A DNA stretch of 64,000 nucleotides from Actinomadura montaniterrae. Lineage in GTDB: Bacteria; Actinomycetota; Actinomycetes; Streptosporangiales; Streptosporangiaceae. This document shows, one piece after another, positions 34,268-42,802 of the stretch. Location: positions 1 to 64,000 of the forward strand of contig NZ_WBMR01000001.1 in NCBI RefSeq assembly GCF_008923365.1, in the 5' to 3' direction. The position numbers and the translations under genes were made by a program. The notes under the pieces were generated by a model. The model saw only the letters and a program-made list of their open reading frames with translations. It made no database searches and was not told where the DNA came from. Numbering within the stretch: position 1 is the stretch's first letter; each line of letters begins with the position of its first letter.

Positions 34268-34768
34268 ATGACCACCGAACCCGCGTCCAGCCCGGACGCC
34301 GCACGACTCGAGCGCGCCTACGACGCTCCGGCCGAGCTCGTCTGGGAGCTGCTGACCACCGCCGCCGGGCTGGAGGAGTGGTGGGCCCCCGACGGCTTCG
34401 CGACCCGCGTCGGCGAGATCGAGCTCAAGCCGGGCGGCCGGCTGCGCTACACGATGACCGCGACCGCGCCGGAGCAGGTCGCGTTCATGCGCGAGACCGG
34501 CAATCCGCTGACGGCCGAGCTGCTCAAGACGTTCACCGAGGTCGTGGCGCCGACGCGCCTCGCCTACCTGCCGCGGGTCGACTTCGTGCCCGGCACCGAC
34601 CCGTACGAGCATCTGACCGTCATCGATATCGAGGCCGCGGGTGACCGCACGAACCTGGTCATGACGATCGACCCCCTCCACGACGAGGCCTGGACGCGGG
34701 AGTACCGCGCCCACCGCGGCACCGAGCTCGACAACCTGGAGGCGGCGATCAGGCGGCGCACGAACTGA
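34268..34768 (+). CDS. SRPBCC (AHSA1-like) protein 2
   Basis: The 166-residue protein is a second SRPBCC domain (RLERAYDAPAELVWELLTTAAGLEEWWAPDGF, ending LDNLEAAI). It follows the first after 75 bp and is likely co-transcribed. The pair may be sensors or effectors of the ECF42 stress response; the ligands are unknown. Confidence 0.85.
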   Translation: MTTEPASSPDAARLERAYDAPAELVWELLTTAAGLEEWWAPDGFATRVGEIELKPGGRLRYTMTATAPEQVAFMRETGNPLTAELLKTFTEVVAPTRLAYLPRVDFVPGTDPYEHLTVIDIEAAGDRTNLVMTIDPLHDEAWTREYRAHRGTELDNLEAAIRRRTN

Positions 34769-34952
34769 CCCGGACATTCCCGGCCAGAGCGGACGGCTGC
34801 GCCCGCGGCCGCGGCGACGAAGGCCCGCACGGACGGGCCCGATGATGTTCAGACGCGATTCCCAGGGAAATCCAGCAGGGGCGGGCGCCAACCCGCCGGA
34901 TCGCCGGGTCGTCTCACCACCCGACGCCTTCTACGACAAAAGGACCCTTGGA

Positions 34953-35732
34953 ATGGATCGCCGCCAGGTGCTGACCATGATCGTCGCTGGGGCCGCGGGC
35001 GTGGCCGCCGGCGTGACTCCGGAGCTGTGGCGTCCGGAGCGGCACCGCTCGGCGCACGCGGCCGCGGCCCACCGGGCTCCCGCGCCGCCGCCCGATCCCG
35101 GGTTCGCGCCGGCCCGGTCCATGCGGGCCGCCACCAGCCCGATCCACTCCCTGCACGACCTGGCTCCGGCGGCGCCGCCGAACGCGGTGGCGCTGACCAT
35201 CGACGACGGGCCGCACCCGTACTGGACGCCCAAGGTCCTGGACGTGCTCGCCGAGTTCGACGTGCACGCGACCTTCAACATGATCGGCGAGCAGGTACCG
35301 GACAACGCCCGGCTCGTCCAGCGGATCGTCGCGGCGGGGCACCAGATCGCCGACCACACCCTCACCCACCCGATCAACCTGCCGAGGCTGCCCGCGGCGC
35401 GCATCCAGCAGGAGATCGCCGAGGCGCACGACCGCATCGCGCAGGCCGCCTCCGCCGCCCCGCGGTTCTTCCGCTCCCCGGGCGGGAACTGGTCGCCGCA
35501 GGTCATCGAGACCGCCACCGCCCTCGGGATGATCTGCGTCGACTGGGGCGTCGACCCCCGCGACTGGGCCCGCCCCGGCGTCCCGCACATCACCGAGAAC
35601 CTCGAGAAGGCCAAGCCGGGCGACATCCTGCTGTGCCATGACGGCGGCGGCGACCGCTCCCAGACCGTCGCGGCGCTCCGCACCGTCATCCCCGCCCTCA
35701 AGCAGCGCGGCCTGACCTTCGTCGCCCTCTGA
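34953..35732 (+). CDS. Polysaccharide deacetylase (NodB domain), Tat-like signal
   Basis: The 259-residue protein has a twin-Arg start (MDRRQVLTMIVAGAAGVAAG) and a NodB domain: TIDDGPH (catalytic Asp and metal Asp), DHTLTHP (metal His pair), RSPGGNW, VDWGVDPRDW and CHDGGG. It should deacetylate a cell-wall or exopolysaccharide N-acetylated sugar outside the membrane. ATG 34953 is favoured by AAAGGA upstream; an in-frame ATG at 34842 would give a longer, unlikely N-terminus. Confidence 0.9.
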   Translation: MDRRQVLTMIVAGAAGVAAGVTPELWRPERHRSAHAAAAHRAPAPPPDPGFAPARSMRAATSPIHSLHDLAPAAPPNAVALTIDDGPHPYWTPKVLDVLAEFDVHATFNMIGEQVPDNARLVQRIVAAGHQIADHTLTHPINLPRLPAARIQQEIAEAHDRIAQAASAAPRFFRSPGGNWSPQVIETATALGMICVDWGVDPRDWARPGVPHITENLEKAKPGDILLCHDGGGDRSQTVAALRTVIPALKQRGLTFVAL

Positions 35733-35762
35733 GGAGCCGGCGGGCGCGTAGGGTCGCTCCGC

Positions 35763-36677
35763 ATGGCGCATGGGGAGATCGAGATCACCGCGGAGCTGGT
35801 GCGGGACCTGCTGCGCGACCAGCACCCCGACCTGGCCGAGCACCCGGTGAGGTTCGGCGCGCGCGGCTGGGACAACCAGCTGTGGCGGCTCGGCGACGAC
35901 CTCGCCGTCCGGCTGCCCTGGGCGACGGAGTCAGCGGACGAGCTGGTGCGCAAGGAGCACACCTGGCTGCCCGCGCTCGCCCCGCGCCTTCCGCTGCCGG
36001 TCCCCGTTCCGCGACGTCTCGGCGAGCCCTCCGCCCGGTTCCCGCGGCCGTGGATCGTCACCACGTGGGTGCCGGGCACGCCCGCCGACCGCGCGCCCGT
36101 CACGCGCGGGGAGGACGCGGCCACCGCCCTCGCCGCCTTCCTCACGGCGCTCCACCGGCCCGCCCCCGAGCGGGCGCCCGCCGGCAGGGGCCGCGGAGGG
36201 CCCCTGAAGGGTTACTCCGAGGGCTTCGCCGAGCAGCTCGCCGCCGTCACCGAGCTGGGTCTCGTGCCTGACCCAGACGCCGTCCGCGCGGTCTGGGACG
36301 ACGCCGTCGCCGCACCCGACTGGGACGGCCCGGCGCTCTGGCTCCACGGCGACCTGCATCCGGCGAACGTCCTCACCGAGGACGGCACCGTCTGCGGCGT
36401 GGTCGACTTCGGCGACCTCTTCGCGGGCGACCCGTCCATCGACCTCGCCGCCGCCTGGACCCTGCTGCCGGACGGCGCCGCCGACCGTTTCCTCGCCGCC
36501 TACCGGCCGGCACCTGACGCCGCGACGCTGCGCCGCGCCCGCGGATGGGCGGTGGGCCGCGCGCTCGCCTGCCTCCTCATCGGGGACGCCGGCGTCCACG
36601 GCAGGCCCGGCGGCAAGGCCACCTGGGGGCCGCCCGCCCAGGCCGCACTGCGACGCCTCATCGCCACCCAGAGCTGA
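35763..36677 (+). CDS. Aminoglycoside phosphotransferase (APH) family protein
   Basis: The 304-residue protein has the APH kinase fold with the catalytic loop LHGDLHPANVL and the metal-binding VVDFGD. The N-lobe begins FGARGWDNQLWRLGDDLAVRLPW. Such proteins phosphorylate aminoglycosides, other small molecules or sugars; resistance cannot be concluded. It ends base to base with the convergent KimA-like gene (TGATCA). Confidence 0.85.
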   Translation: MAHGEIEITAELVRDLLRDQHPDLAEHPVRFGARGWDNQLWRLGDDLAVRLPWATESADELVRKEHTWLPALAPRLPLPVPVPRRLGEPSARFPRPWIVTTWVPGTPADRAPVTRGEDAATALAAFLTALHRPAPERAPAGRGRGGPLKGYSEGFAEQLAAVTELGLVPDPDAVRAVWDDAVAAPDWDGPALWLHGDLHPANVLTEDGTVCGVVDFGDLFAGDPSIDLAAAWTLLPDGAADRFLAAYRPAPDAATLRRARGWAVGRALACLLIGDAGVHGRPGGKATWGPPAQAALRRLIATQS

Positions 36678-38693
36678 TCAGCCGGCGGGCATCCGGGGGC
36701 GGCGCGCGGTGATCGTGCTCGCGGCCTGGTGGCGGGAGGTCAGCGCCGCCTCGTCGGTGCGGCGGGCGAACGCGGCCTCCGCCGAGCCGAGCTGCCACGG
36801 GACGCTGGTGACCATGACCCCGGACCGGAACAGCAGCCGCGCCTTCAGCCGCAGCGCGCTCTGGTTGTGCAGCAGGTGCTCCCACCAGTGGCCGACGACG
36901 TACTCGGGGATGAACACGCAGACGACGTCGCGGGGGCTCTTGCGGCGGATCCGGCCGACGTAGTCCAGCACCGGGCCGGTGATGTCGCGGTACGGGGAGT
37001 CCAGGACCTTGAGCGGGACGGGGATGTCGCGCCGCGCCCATTCCTCTTCGAGCGCGGTGGTGTCGGTGGCGGACGTCGACACGGTCACCGCGGTCAGGTC
37101 GAACGGACGCGTCGCGCGGGCGAACGCGAGCGCTTGCAGGGTCGGTGCGTGCAGCTTGGAGACCAGGACGACGGCGTGGATCCGGCTCGGCAGCGCGAGG
37201 GAGCCGTCGCCGGCCGACAGCTCGACGGCGACCCGGGAGTAGTGGCGGTGGATGCCCTTCATCATCAGGAACACCAGCGGCATCGCGATGACCACGATCC
37301 AGGCGCCGTGCGTGAACTTGGTGATCAGCACGACGACCAGGACGAGCGCGGTCAGCACGGTGCCGGCCGCGTTGATCGCCCGGGCGCGGTGCAGCGCGTG
37401 CCGGGCGGGCCGGGTGCCCGGCGGCGTGGTGCGCAGCGCGGTTGTCCAGTGCTTGACCATGCCGGCCTGGCTGAGGGTGAAGGAGACGAAGACCCCGATG
37501 ATGTAGAGCTGGATGAGCCGGGTGGTGCTCGCGTTGAAGATCCAGATGAGGCCGCCGGCCAGGACGGCGAGGATGACGACGCCGTTGCTGAAGACCAGGC
37601 GGTCGCCGCGCCGGGAGAACTGCTTGGGCAGGAAGCCGTCCTCGCCGAGGATCGAGGCGAGGATCGGGAAGCCGTTGTAGGCGGTGTTCGCCGCCAGGAC
37701 CAGGATCGCGGCGGTGAATCCGGCGACGAGGTAGAACAGCCACGATCCCGAGCCGGACACGGCGGCGGCGACCTGGGTGATCACCGTCTTCTGCTCGTAG
37801 CCGGGCGGGGCGCCGGTGAGGGCGGAGACGCTGTCGGCGATCCGGACGTGCGCGGCCAGCGCCAGCCAGGTGATCCCGGCGAAGATCGCGATGGTGACCG
37901 CGCCCATGATCGCCAGGGTGTCGGCGGCGTTCCGGCTCTTCGGCTTCCTGAAGTTGGGCACCCCGTTGCTGACGGCCTCGACGCCGGTCAGCGCCGTGCA
38001 CCCCTGGGAGAAGGCGCGCAGGATCAGCGCGACGGCCAGCAGCCCGGTGGTCTGGTGGTGCGACGCGATGCCGAAGTGCGCCGACTCGGCCTGCGGGGTG
38101 TCGCCGAGCAGCGCCCGGACCAGCCCCCAGACGATCACGACGCCGATGACGGCGATGAACCCGTAGGTGGGGACGGCGAACACCGACCCCGACTCCTTGA
38201 CCCCGCGCAGGTTCATGAGGGCCAGCAGGGCGACCAGCCCCAGGCAGAGCGCGACGGAGTAGGGGGCCAGCGCCGGGAAGGCCGAGACGATGTTGGCCAC
38301 GCCCGCCGCGACCGACACCGCGACGGTCAGCACGTAGTCGACCAGCAGCGCGCTCGCGGCGGTCAGGGACGCGTTCACGCCCAGGTTCTCGCGGCTCACC
38401 GCGTACGCGCCGCCGCCGTTGGGGTAGGCGTGGCAGGTCTGCCGGTACGACAGCACCACCACGGTCAGCAGCACGACCACCGCGAGGGCGATCCACGGGG
38501 CGACGTGGAACAGCGCGAGCCCGCCCAGGCTCAGGCCGAGCAGGATCTCCTCGGTGGCGTACGCGTTGGACGACAGCGGGTCGCTGCAGAACACCGGCAA
38601 CGCCAGCTTCTTGGGCAGCAGCGTCTCGCCCATCTGCTCGCTCCGCAGCGGGCGGCCGACCAGCAGGCGCTTGGGGGTGAGGACATTGCGCAC
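36678..38693 (-). CDS. KimA-like potassium importer (APC superfamily)
   Basis: The 671-residue membrane protein matches KimA (YdaO), the high-affinity potassium importer of Bacillus: SDPLSSNAYATEEILLGLSL, YPNGGGAYAVSRENLG, FSQGCTALTGVEAVSNGVP and RGDRLVFSNGVVIL. A cytoplasmic C-terminal domain of about 200 residues follows the 12 membrane segments, where KimA has its USP-like regulatory part. The GTG start is at 38693. Its location next to two KdpDE systems and the Kdp pump, and a repeat array shared with them, support a potassium role. Annotation as amino-acid permease would be too general. Confidence 0.82.
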   Translation of the reverse strand: MRNVLTPKRLLVGRPLRSEQMGETLLPKKLALPVFCSDPLSSNAYATEEILLGLSLGGLALFHVAPWIALAVVVLLTVVVLSYRQTCHAYPNGGGAYAVSRENLGVNASLTAASALLVDYVLTVAVSVAAGVANIVSAFPALAPYSVALCLGLVALLALMNLRGVKESGSVFAVPTYGFIAVIGVVIVWGLVRALLGDTPQAESAHFGIASHHQTTGLLAVALILRAFSQGCTALTGVEAVSNGVPNFRKPKSRNAADTLAIMGAVTIAIFAGITWLALAAHVRIADSVSALTGAPPGYEQKTVITQVAAAVSGSGSWLFYLVAGFTAAILVLAANTAYNGFPILASILGEDGFLPKQFSRRGDRLVFSNGVVILAVLAGGLIWIFNASTTRLIQLYIIGVFVSFTLSQAGMVKHWTTALRTTPPGTRPARHALHRARAINAAGTVLTALVLVVVLITKFTHGAWIVVIAMPLVFLMMKGIHRHYSRVAVELSAGDGSLALPSRIHAVVLVSKLHAPTLQALAFARATRPFDLTAVTVSTSATDTTALEEEWARRDIPVPLKVLDSPYRDITGPVLDYVGRIRRKSPRDVVCVFIPEYVVGHWWEHLLHNQSALRLKARLLFRSGVMVTSVPWQLGSAEAAFARRTDEAALTSRHQAASTITARRPRMPAG

Positions 38694-38734
38694 ATTCCCA
38701 TCCGACTGCCCCGCCCGGCCGCGTCGACAGCTTC

Positions 38735-38783
38735 CTTAACGCGCTCTTGACGGCGACACCGCCGATCTTGACGCGTCCTTAAC
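38735..38783 (-). promoter_or_regulatory. Four-part direct repeat (11-21-11) before the KimA-like gene
   Basis: Reading the minus strand, the units GTTAAGGACGC, GTCAAGATCGG, GTCAAGAGCGC and GTTAAGGAAGC begin at 38783, 38772, 38751 and 38740, giving spacings of 11, 21 and 11 bp. The last is 47 bp before the start codon. OmpR/PhoB-family regulators bind such 11-bp direct repeats. The same layout occurs before the kdp operon and before kdpE2. Confidence 0.65.
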
Positions 38784-38832
38784 GCCGCGCGCCGGCCGCG
38801 GATCCCCGCCCGGCCATCGCCGGTGACCAGGG

Positions 38833-38858
38833 CCGGGAAGCAGTGCCGGGAAGCAGTG
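38833..38858. repeat. Two tandem 13-bp repeats
   Basis: CCGGGAAGCAGTG occurs twice in a row in the gap after the first kdpE. No function is visible. Confidence 0.6.
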
Positions 38859-38876
38859 CCGGAGGGCAGGGCCGGG

Positions 38877-39554
38877 TCAGGGTTCGAAGCGGTAGCCCAT
38901 CCCCGGTTCGGTGATCAGGTGGCGGGGCCGGGACGGGTCGCGTTCCAGCTTGCGGCGCAGCTGGGCGAAGTAGACGCGCAGGTAGTGCGTCTCCGTCTCG
39001 TACGCCGGGCCCCAGACCTCGCGCAGCAGCTGCCGCTGGCTCACGAGCCGCCCCGGGTTGCGCACCAGCAGCTCCAGCAGATGCCATTCGGTGGGCGTCA
39101 GCCGGACGTCGGCGCCCTCCCGCGTGACGCGCTTCGCCGCGAGGTCGATGGTGAACGCGTCGGTGGCGACCACGGCGCTGCCGCCCTCCACCGGCGCGGA
39201 TCGCCGGATCGCCGCCCTGAGCCGCGCCAGGAACTCGTCCATCCCGAAGGGTTTGGTCACGTAGTCGTCGGCGCCCGCGTCGAGCGCGGCGACCTTGTCC
39301 GGCGACCCGTGCCGGGCCGACAGCACGATGATCGGGACGCCGAGCCAGCCGCGCAGGCCCCGGATCACCTCGGTGCCGTCCATGTCGGGCAGGCCGAGGT
39401 CGAGGATCACCACGTCCGGGGGGCGCCGGGCGGCGAGGTCGAGCGCGGTCCGGCCGTCCGGCGCGGCCTGCACCTCGTAGCCGCGGACCTTCAGGTTGAT
39501 CCGCAGCGTGCGGACCATCTGCGGCTCGTCCTCCACCACGAGCACCAGGGTCAT
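38877..39554 (-). CDS. kdpE: KdpE-like response regulator 1
   Basis: The 225-residue protein has a receiver domain (VLVVEDEPQMVRTLRINL, phospho-Asp in VVILDLGLPDMDG, Lys in VTKPFG) and an OmpR-type winged helix (LTPTEWHLLELLVRNPGRLVSQRQLLREVWG). It is close to KdpE and to the second copy at 50655. Its ATG overlaps the stop of the histidine kinase gene, so the pair is coupled. Confidence 0.9.
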   Translation of the reverse strand: MTLVLVVEDEPQMVRTLRINLKVRGYEVQAAPDGRTALDLAARRPPDVVILDLGLPDMDGTEVIRGLRGWLGVPIIVLSARHGSPDKVAALDAGADDYVTKPFGMDEFLARLRAAIRRSAPVEGGSAVVATDAFTIDLAAKRVTREGADVRLTPTEWHLLELLVRNPGRLVSQRQLLREVWGPAYETETHYLRVYFAQLRRKLERDPSRPRHLITEPGMGYRFEP

Positions 39555-40984
39555 CGGCCCTCCTCCGCCGCCGGCGCGTCCGGCGCGATCGGCAACGCGA
39601 ACACCATCGTCAGCCCCCCGCCCGGGGTGTCGCGCGCGGTGAGCGTCCCGCCCATCGCCTCGGTGAAGCCGCGGGCGACCGCCAGGCCCAGCCCCACGCC
39701 GGCGCCCTTCGGCGCGTCGCCGAGCCGCTGGAAGGACCCGAAGACGCGGTCCTTGTCGTGATCGGGCACGCCGGGCCCGTCGTCCACCACATGGATCTCG
39801 ATCCGCCCCTCTCCGACGCCGAAGCGCAGCTCGCTCGCGACGACCTGGACGGGCCCCGCCCCGTACCGGACGGCGTTCTCCACCACGTTCGCGAGCGCCC
39901 GTTCCAGCAGGCCGGGGTCGACGAGCACGGGCGGCAGGGTCTCGGGGACGTCCACCTCGATCCGCGCCTCCGGCACCGCGGCGAGCGCGAACGGGACGAT
40001 CTCGTCCAGCGTCGTCGGGCGCGTCAGCGGCGCGACCGCGCCGGTCTCCAGCCGGGTCATGTCGAGCAGGTTGGCGATCAGCCGGTTCAGCCGGTCGGCA
40101 GACTCCTCGATCGCGGCGAGCAGCTCCGCGCGGTCCTCCGGGTCCCATTCCACGTCGTCCTGGCGCAGGCTGCTGACGCTCGCCTTCACCGACGCGAGCG
40201 GGGTGCGCAGGTCGTGGGAGACGGCGGCGAGCAGCGCCGTCCGGACCTTGTCGATCTCGGCGAGCTCGCGGGCCCGGGTCGCCTCGGCCTGCAGCCGCTG
40301 CCGGTCCACGGCGGCCGCCGCCTGGTGCGCGAACGCCGACAGCACCCGCCGGTCGGCCTCGGGCAGCACCCGGCCGCGCAGGGCCAGCAGCAGGTCGCCG
40401 GTCACCGCCACCCGCATGTCCGCCTGGTGCGGGTCGGTGCAGTACCCGTCGCCGGACGATCCGAGGACGTCCCAGCCGTGCCGGGTCCGCTCCAGCATGG
40501 TCACCGACGTCAGCGCGAACGTCTCCCGCGCCTGGCGGAGCAGGTCGGGCAGGGTGTCCTCGCCGCGCAGCACGGTGGTGGACAGCCGGCTCAGCGTCAC
40601 CGACTCGCTCCCGGCCTGGACGGCCCAGCGGCGCCGCCGCTCGGCGAGGTCCACCACCAGCGACACCGCGGCCGCGACCACCACCGACAGGACGAGCGCC
40701 AGGACGTGCTCGAAGTCGGCGATGGTGAGCGTGTAGTAGGGCGGCGTGAAGAACCAGTTCGTCAGCAGGTTCCCGGCGATCGCGGCGAACAGCGCCGGGC
40801 CGAGCCCGCCCGCCAGCGCGACGAGGACGGTGAAGGTCAGGAACACCAGCAGTTCGGACGCGAGGCCGAGATCGCCGCGCCAGGGCAGCAGCAGCCCGGT
40901 CAGCAGCGGTGGTCCGGCGAGTGCCAGGGCCCATCCGGCGACCAGCCTGCGGCGGCTCAGCGCGCCGTCCTTGGGCGTCCTCAT
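39551..40984 (-). CDS. KdpD-like histidine kinase lacking the N-terminal sensor
   Basis: The 477-residue protein corresponds to the C-terminal half of KdpD: a DUF4118 membrane domain with about four segments (WALALAGPPLLTGLLLPW, FFTPPYYTLTIADFEHVL), a GAF-like domain, HisKA with AAVSHDLRTPLASVKASV and HATPase motifs (NVVENAVRYG, DDGPGVP, GVGLGLAVARG). The cytoplasmic KdpD/USP sensor of about 400 residues is absent, although the full version is present in this window at 47652. The start is ATG 40984. It probably senses something else, or modulates the Kdp response. Confidence 0.88.
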   Translation of the reverse strand: MRTPKDGALSRRRLVAGWALALAGPPLLTGLLLPWRGDLGLASELLVFLTFTVLVALAGGLGPALFAAIAGNLLTNWFFTPPYYTLTIADFEHVLALVLSVVVAAAVSLVVDLAERRRRWAVQAGSESVTLSRLSTTVLRGEDTLPDLLRQARETFALTSVTMLERTRHGWDVLGSSGDGYCTDPHQADMRVAVTGDLLLALRGRVLPEADRRVLSAFAHQAAAAVDRQRLQAEATRARELAEIDKVRTALLAAVSHDLRTPLASVKASVSSLRQDDVEWDPEDRAELLAAIEESADRLNRLIANLLDMTRLETGAVAPLTRPTTLDEIVPFALAAVPEARIEVDVPETLPPVLVDPGLLERALANVVENAVRYGAGPVQVVASELRFGVGEGRIEIHVVDDGPGVPDHDKDRVFGSFQRLGDAPKGAGVGLGLAVARGFTEAMGGTLTARDTPGGGLTMVFALPIAPDAPAAEEGR

Positions 40985-41252
40985 GGTGATCCCAGCGTAT
41001 GCCGCGCCGCCTACCGGCCCGCGACCAGGGACGGGCCGCGAGTGGACCGTTGTGCCGCGCCGGGATGTGCGGGTTCCATTCAGGGCGGCCAATGCGACCA
41101 GCGGCCGTTCGCGGCGCGGGATGCCGGGGGCGCCGTATGGAATTCGACAATTTTAAAGTTGCGGCGTTAATTCTCCGTAGCTGAACCGAGGGCTACGCCC
41201 TGGAGCGGTTTAACGTGGTCGCCCTACCGGGATTCGTGGAGAGAAGGGGCAC

Positions 41253-42077
41253 GTGGACGACGGCGGTCATCCTTGGATCGCTCCGGTGGGGGAGGGCGCC
41301 GATGGCGCTCTCGTCCTCAGGACGGGGCGAACGGACCAAGGGGCGGAACGGGTCGGGCTGGCCTTCACCGATGTCGCGCACATCCGTCAGGCGATGGGGG
41401 ACGCGCAGCACTGGATCGTCCTGGCGGAGCCCGCGCTCGGCCACGGAGTGGGCCGCATCGTGGTCGACTCGTTCAGCGAGATCAACCGGTTGGCGGCGCT
41501 CGCCACCGGCGGCGTCCGGCCGAGGCTGATGGTCCGGGCCACGCCGGGAGTCGACCCGCACACCCATGCCGCGATGGCCACGGGCACCGACGACCAGAAG
41601 TTCGGGTTCTCCCTGGCCTCCGGCGCGGCCGCCGAGGCGGTCCGGCGGGTCCTCGCGCAGCGGGGGCTGGAGCTCGCCGGCCTGCACTGCCACATCGGAT
41701 CCCAGGTCGCCGACATGACCGCCTTCGAGCGGGCGGCCGTGGGCGCCGCCTGCCGCGAGCGGCGCCTGCCCGTGCCGAGGATCACCGTGGAACCCGGCCG
41801 CGCCATCGTCGCGCGGGCGGGCGTGACGGTCTACCGGGTGGTCAGCGTGAAGCACGGCGCGTCCGGGGACGTCCTCGTCCACGACGTGCCGCTGCCCGCC
41901 GACGTCCGCGCCGGCGACCTCCTCGCGGTGCCCTGCACCGGCGCCTATCACCATTCGATGGCCTCCAACTACGACCTCGTCCGCCGCCCGCCCGTGGTCG
42001 CCGTCCGCGACGGGCGCGTCCGCGTCCTCGTCCGCAGGGAGACGGAGGAGGACCTGCTCCGCCGGGACGTCGGCTGA
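41253..42077 (+). pseudogene. Chimeric, internally deleted lysA-like (DAP decarboxylase) gene
   Basis: The 274-codon frame is open, but the protein looks broken. Residues about 1-60 resemble a SAV_915/SseB-like domain (VGLAFTDVAHIRQAMG, WIVLAEPAL). From residue 66 it joins diaminopimelate decarboxylase sequence (GVGRIVVDSFSEINRLAALA, DDQKFGFSLASG, GLHCHIGSQ), then skips the Gly-rich loop to EPGRAIVARAG, and then skips again to GASGDVLVHDVPLP...TGAYHHSMASNY. The PLP lysine region and the Cys of the CESGD motif are missing, so decarboxylase activity is very unlikely. The GTG start has GAAGGGG upstream. A new function for the remnant cannot be excluded. Confidence 0.7.
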
Positions 42078-42236
42078 AGCCGCCGCAGGCGGTATCCGGC
42101 CGATGGAAGGCGAACGCGGCCCTGCCCGGGCAGGGCGGGCCGCTCCGTCATTCCCGGTTCATTCCCACCGGATGACCTTCAGGTGAGCCGGCGGCGCCGT
42201 CGGCCGGTCGATCCGCGAAAGACGCATACCAGATGT

Positions 42237-42267
42237 AGGCCCGTCACGTTCCGAGTGGCGGGCCTTT
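42237..42267 (+). terminator. Rho-independent-like terminator upstream of kdp
   Basis: AGGCCCGTCAC at 42237-42247 and GTGGCGGGCCT at 42255-42265 form an 11-bp stem with one G-U pair and a 7-base loop, followed by TTT. It isolates the kdp promoter from upstream transcription. Confidence 0.78.
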
Positions 42268-42397
42268 CCGCTCGGCCACTGGAATCGGTGGCGTGGGAAT
42301 GGCCGGGCGGGGAGCGGTTCCGGTCGCTTTGGGAGAGCGCTGTGAAGTGGCCCGCTATGGCCGCGGGTGACCTGCGCCACTGCGGGAGGGGCCCGGC

Positions 42398-42456
42398 GTT
42401 AGGAACGCGTTAATTCTGCCGCTCACGCCGCTAAAAGGGCGTCAAGGTCGGTCAAC
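42398..42456 (+). promoter_or_regulatory. Four-part direct repeat (11-21-11) before the kdp operon
   Basis: The units GTTAGGAACGC (42398), GTTAATTCTGC (42409), GCTAAAAGGGC (42430) and GTCAAGGTCGG (42441) have spacings of 11, 21 and 11 bp; a fifth GTCAAC lies at 42451. The array matches those before the KimA-like gene and kdpE2. A possible -10 TTTACT lies 33 bp after the fourth unit. KdpE is the natural candidate to bind here. Confidence 0.62.
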
Positions 42457-42632
42457 TCTCCCCAAAACGGCGCTTTACTCCATTGTGCCCTGGAAGGAAC
42501 CGGGGCGTGATGAGCGCTGGGAGGCCGCGATGGAGCGCCTGGAGGCGGCCGCGCGGCCGCTGGGAGGGGGTGTGCCGTGCGCGTTCGTGACGGGCGTACC
42601 GGCCGCGATGACATTCGACAAGGAAAACGACT

Positions 42633-42716
42633 ATGAGCGACGTGGTGTTCGTTCTGCTGACCGTGGGCGTGTTCGTCCTGCTCGGGCTTGTGGTGAGGGG
42701 CGTGGAGAAGCTGTGA
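42633..42716 (+). CDS. 27-residue single-pass membrane peptide upstream of kdpF
   Basis: ATG 42633, with AAGGA 8 bp upstream, opens a 27-codon gene encoding one hydrophobic helix ([18 protein letters not shown]) ending in RGVEKL. Its stop overlaps the kdpF start (GTGA), the same coupling as within kdpFABC. It is distinct from KdpF and appears to be an extra small subunit or regulator of the pump. It is too short for ordinary gene finding. I recognise the type only as a small membrane protein. Confidence 0.78.
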   Translation: MSDVVFVLLTVGVFVLLGLVVRGVEKL

Positions 42717-42802
42717 CCGCCGAGAACGCGGTCGGTCTCGTGCTCGCCGCGATCCTGACCATCTTCCTTATCGCCGCACTCTTGTATCCGGAGCGCTTCT
42801 AG
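42713..42802 (+). CDS. kdpF: Potassium-transporting ATPase small subunit KdpF
   Basis: The 29-residue peptide ([20 protein letters not shown], ending LLYPERF) matches KdpF, the single-helix subunit that stabilises the Kdp complex. It starts with GTG overlapping the previous stop, and its TAG is directly followed by the kdpA ATG. Confidence 0.92.
   Translation: MTAENAVGLVLAAILTIFLIAALLYPERF

Larger units (their letters stand above)
42078..42632 (+). other. 555-bp gap upstream of the kdp operon
   Basis: This gap holds no convincing gene. It contains a strong terminator at 42237-42267, a four-part direct repeat at 42398-42456 and then about 170 bp of leader. A possible -10 (TTTACT) lies at 42474-42479. 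An open frame starting at 42485 runs into kdpF but has no ribosome site and no recognisable domain before it. Confidence 0.6.

Noticed and set aside
38694..38876. A c-di-AMP (ydaO-type) riboswitch before the KimA-like gene
   Set aside because: The leader before the start codon is too short and shows no recognisable riboswitch core; the repeats fit a protein site better.
42485..42802. A 105-codon gene ending with kdpF
   Set aside because: The first two thirds have no family match or ribosome site, and a well-placed GTG overlapping the upstream peptide stop gives the normal 29-residue KdpF.
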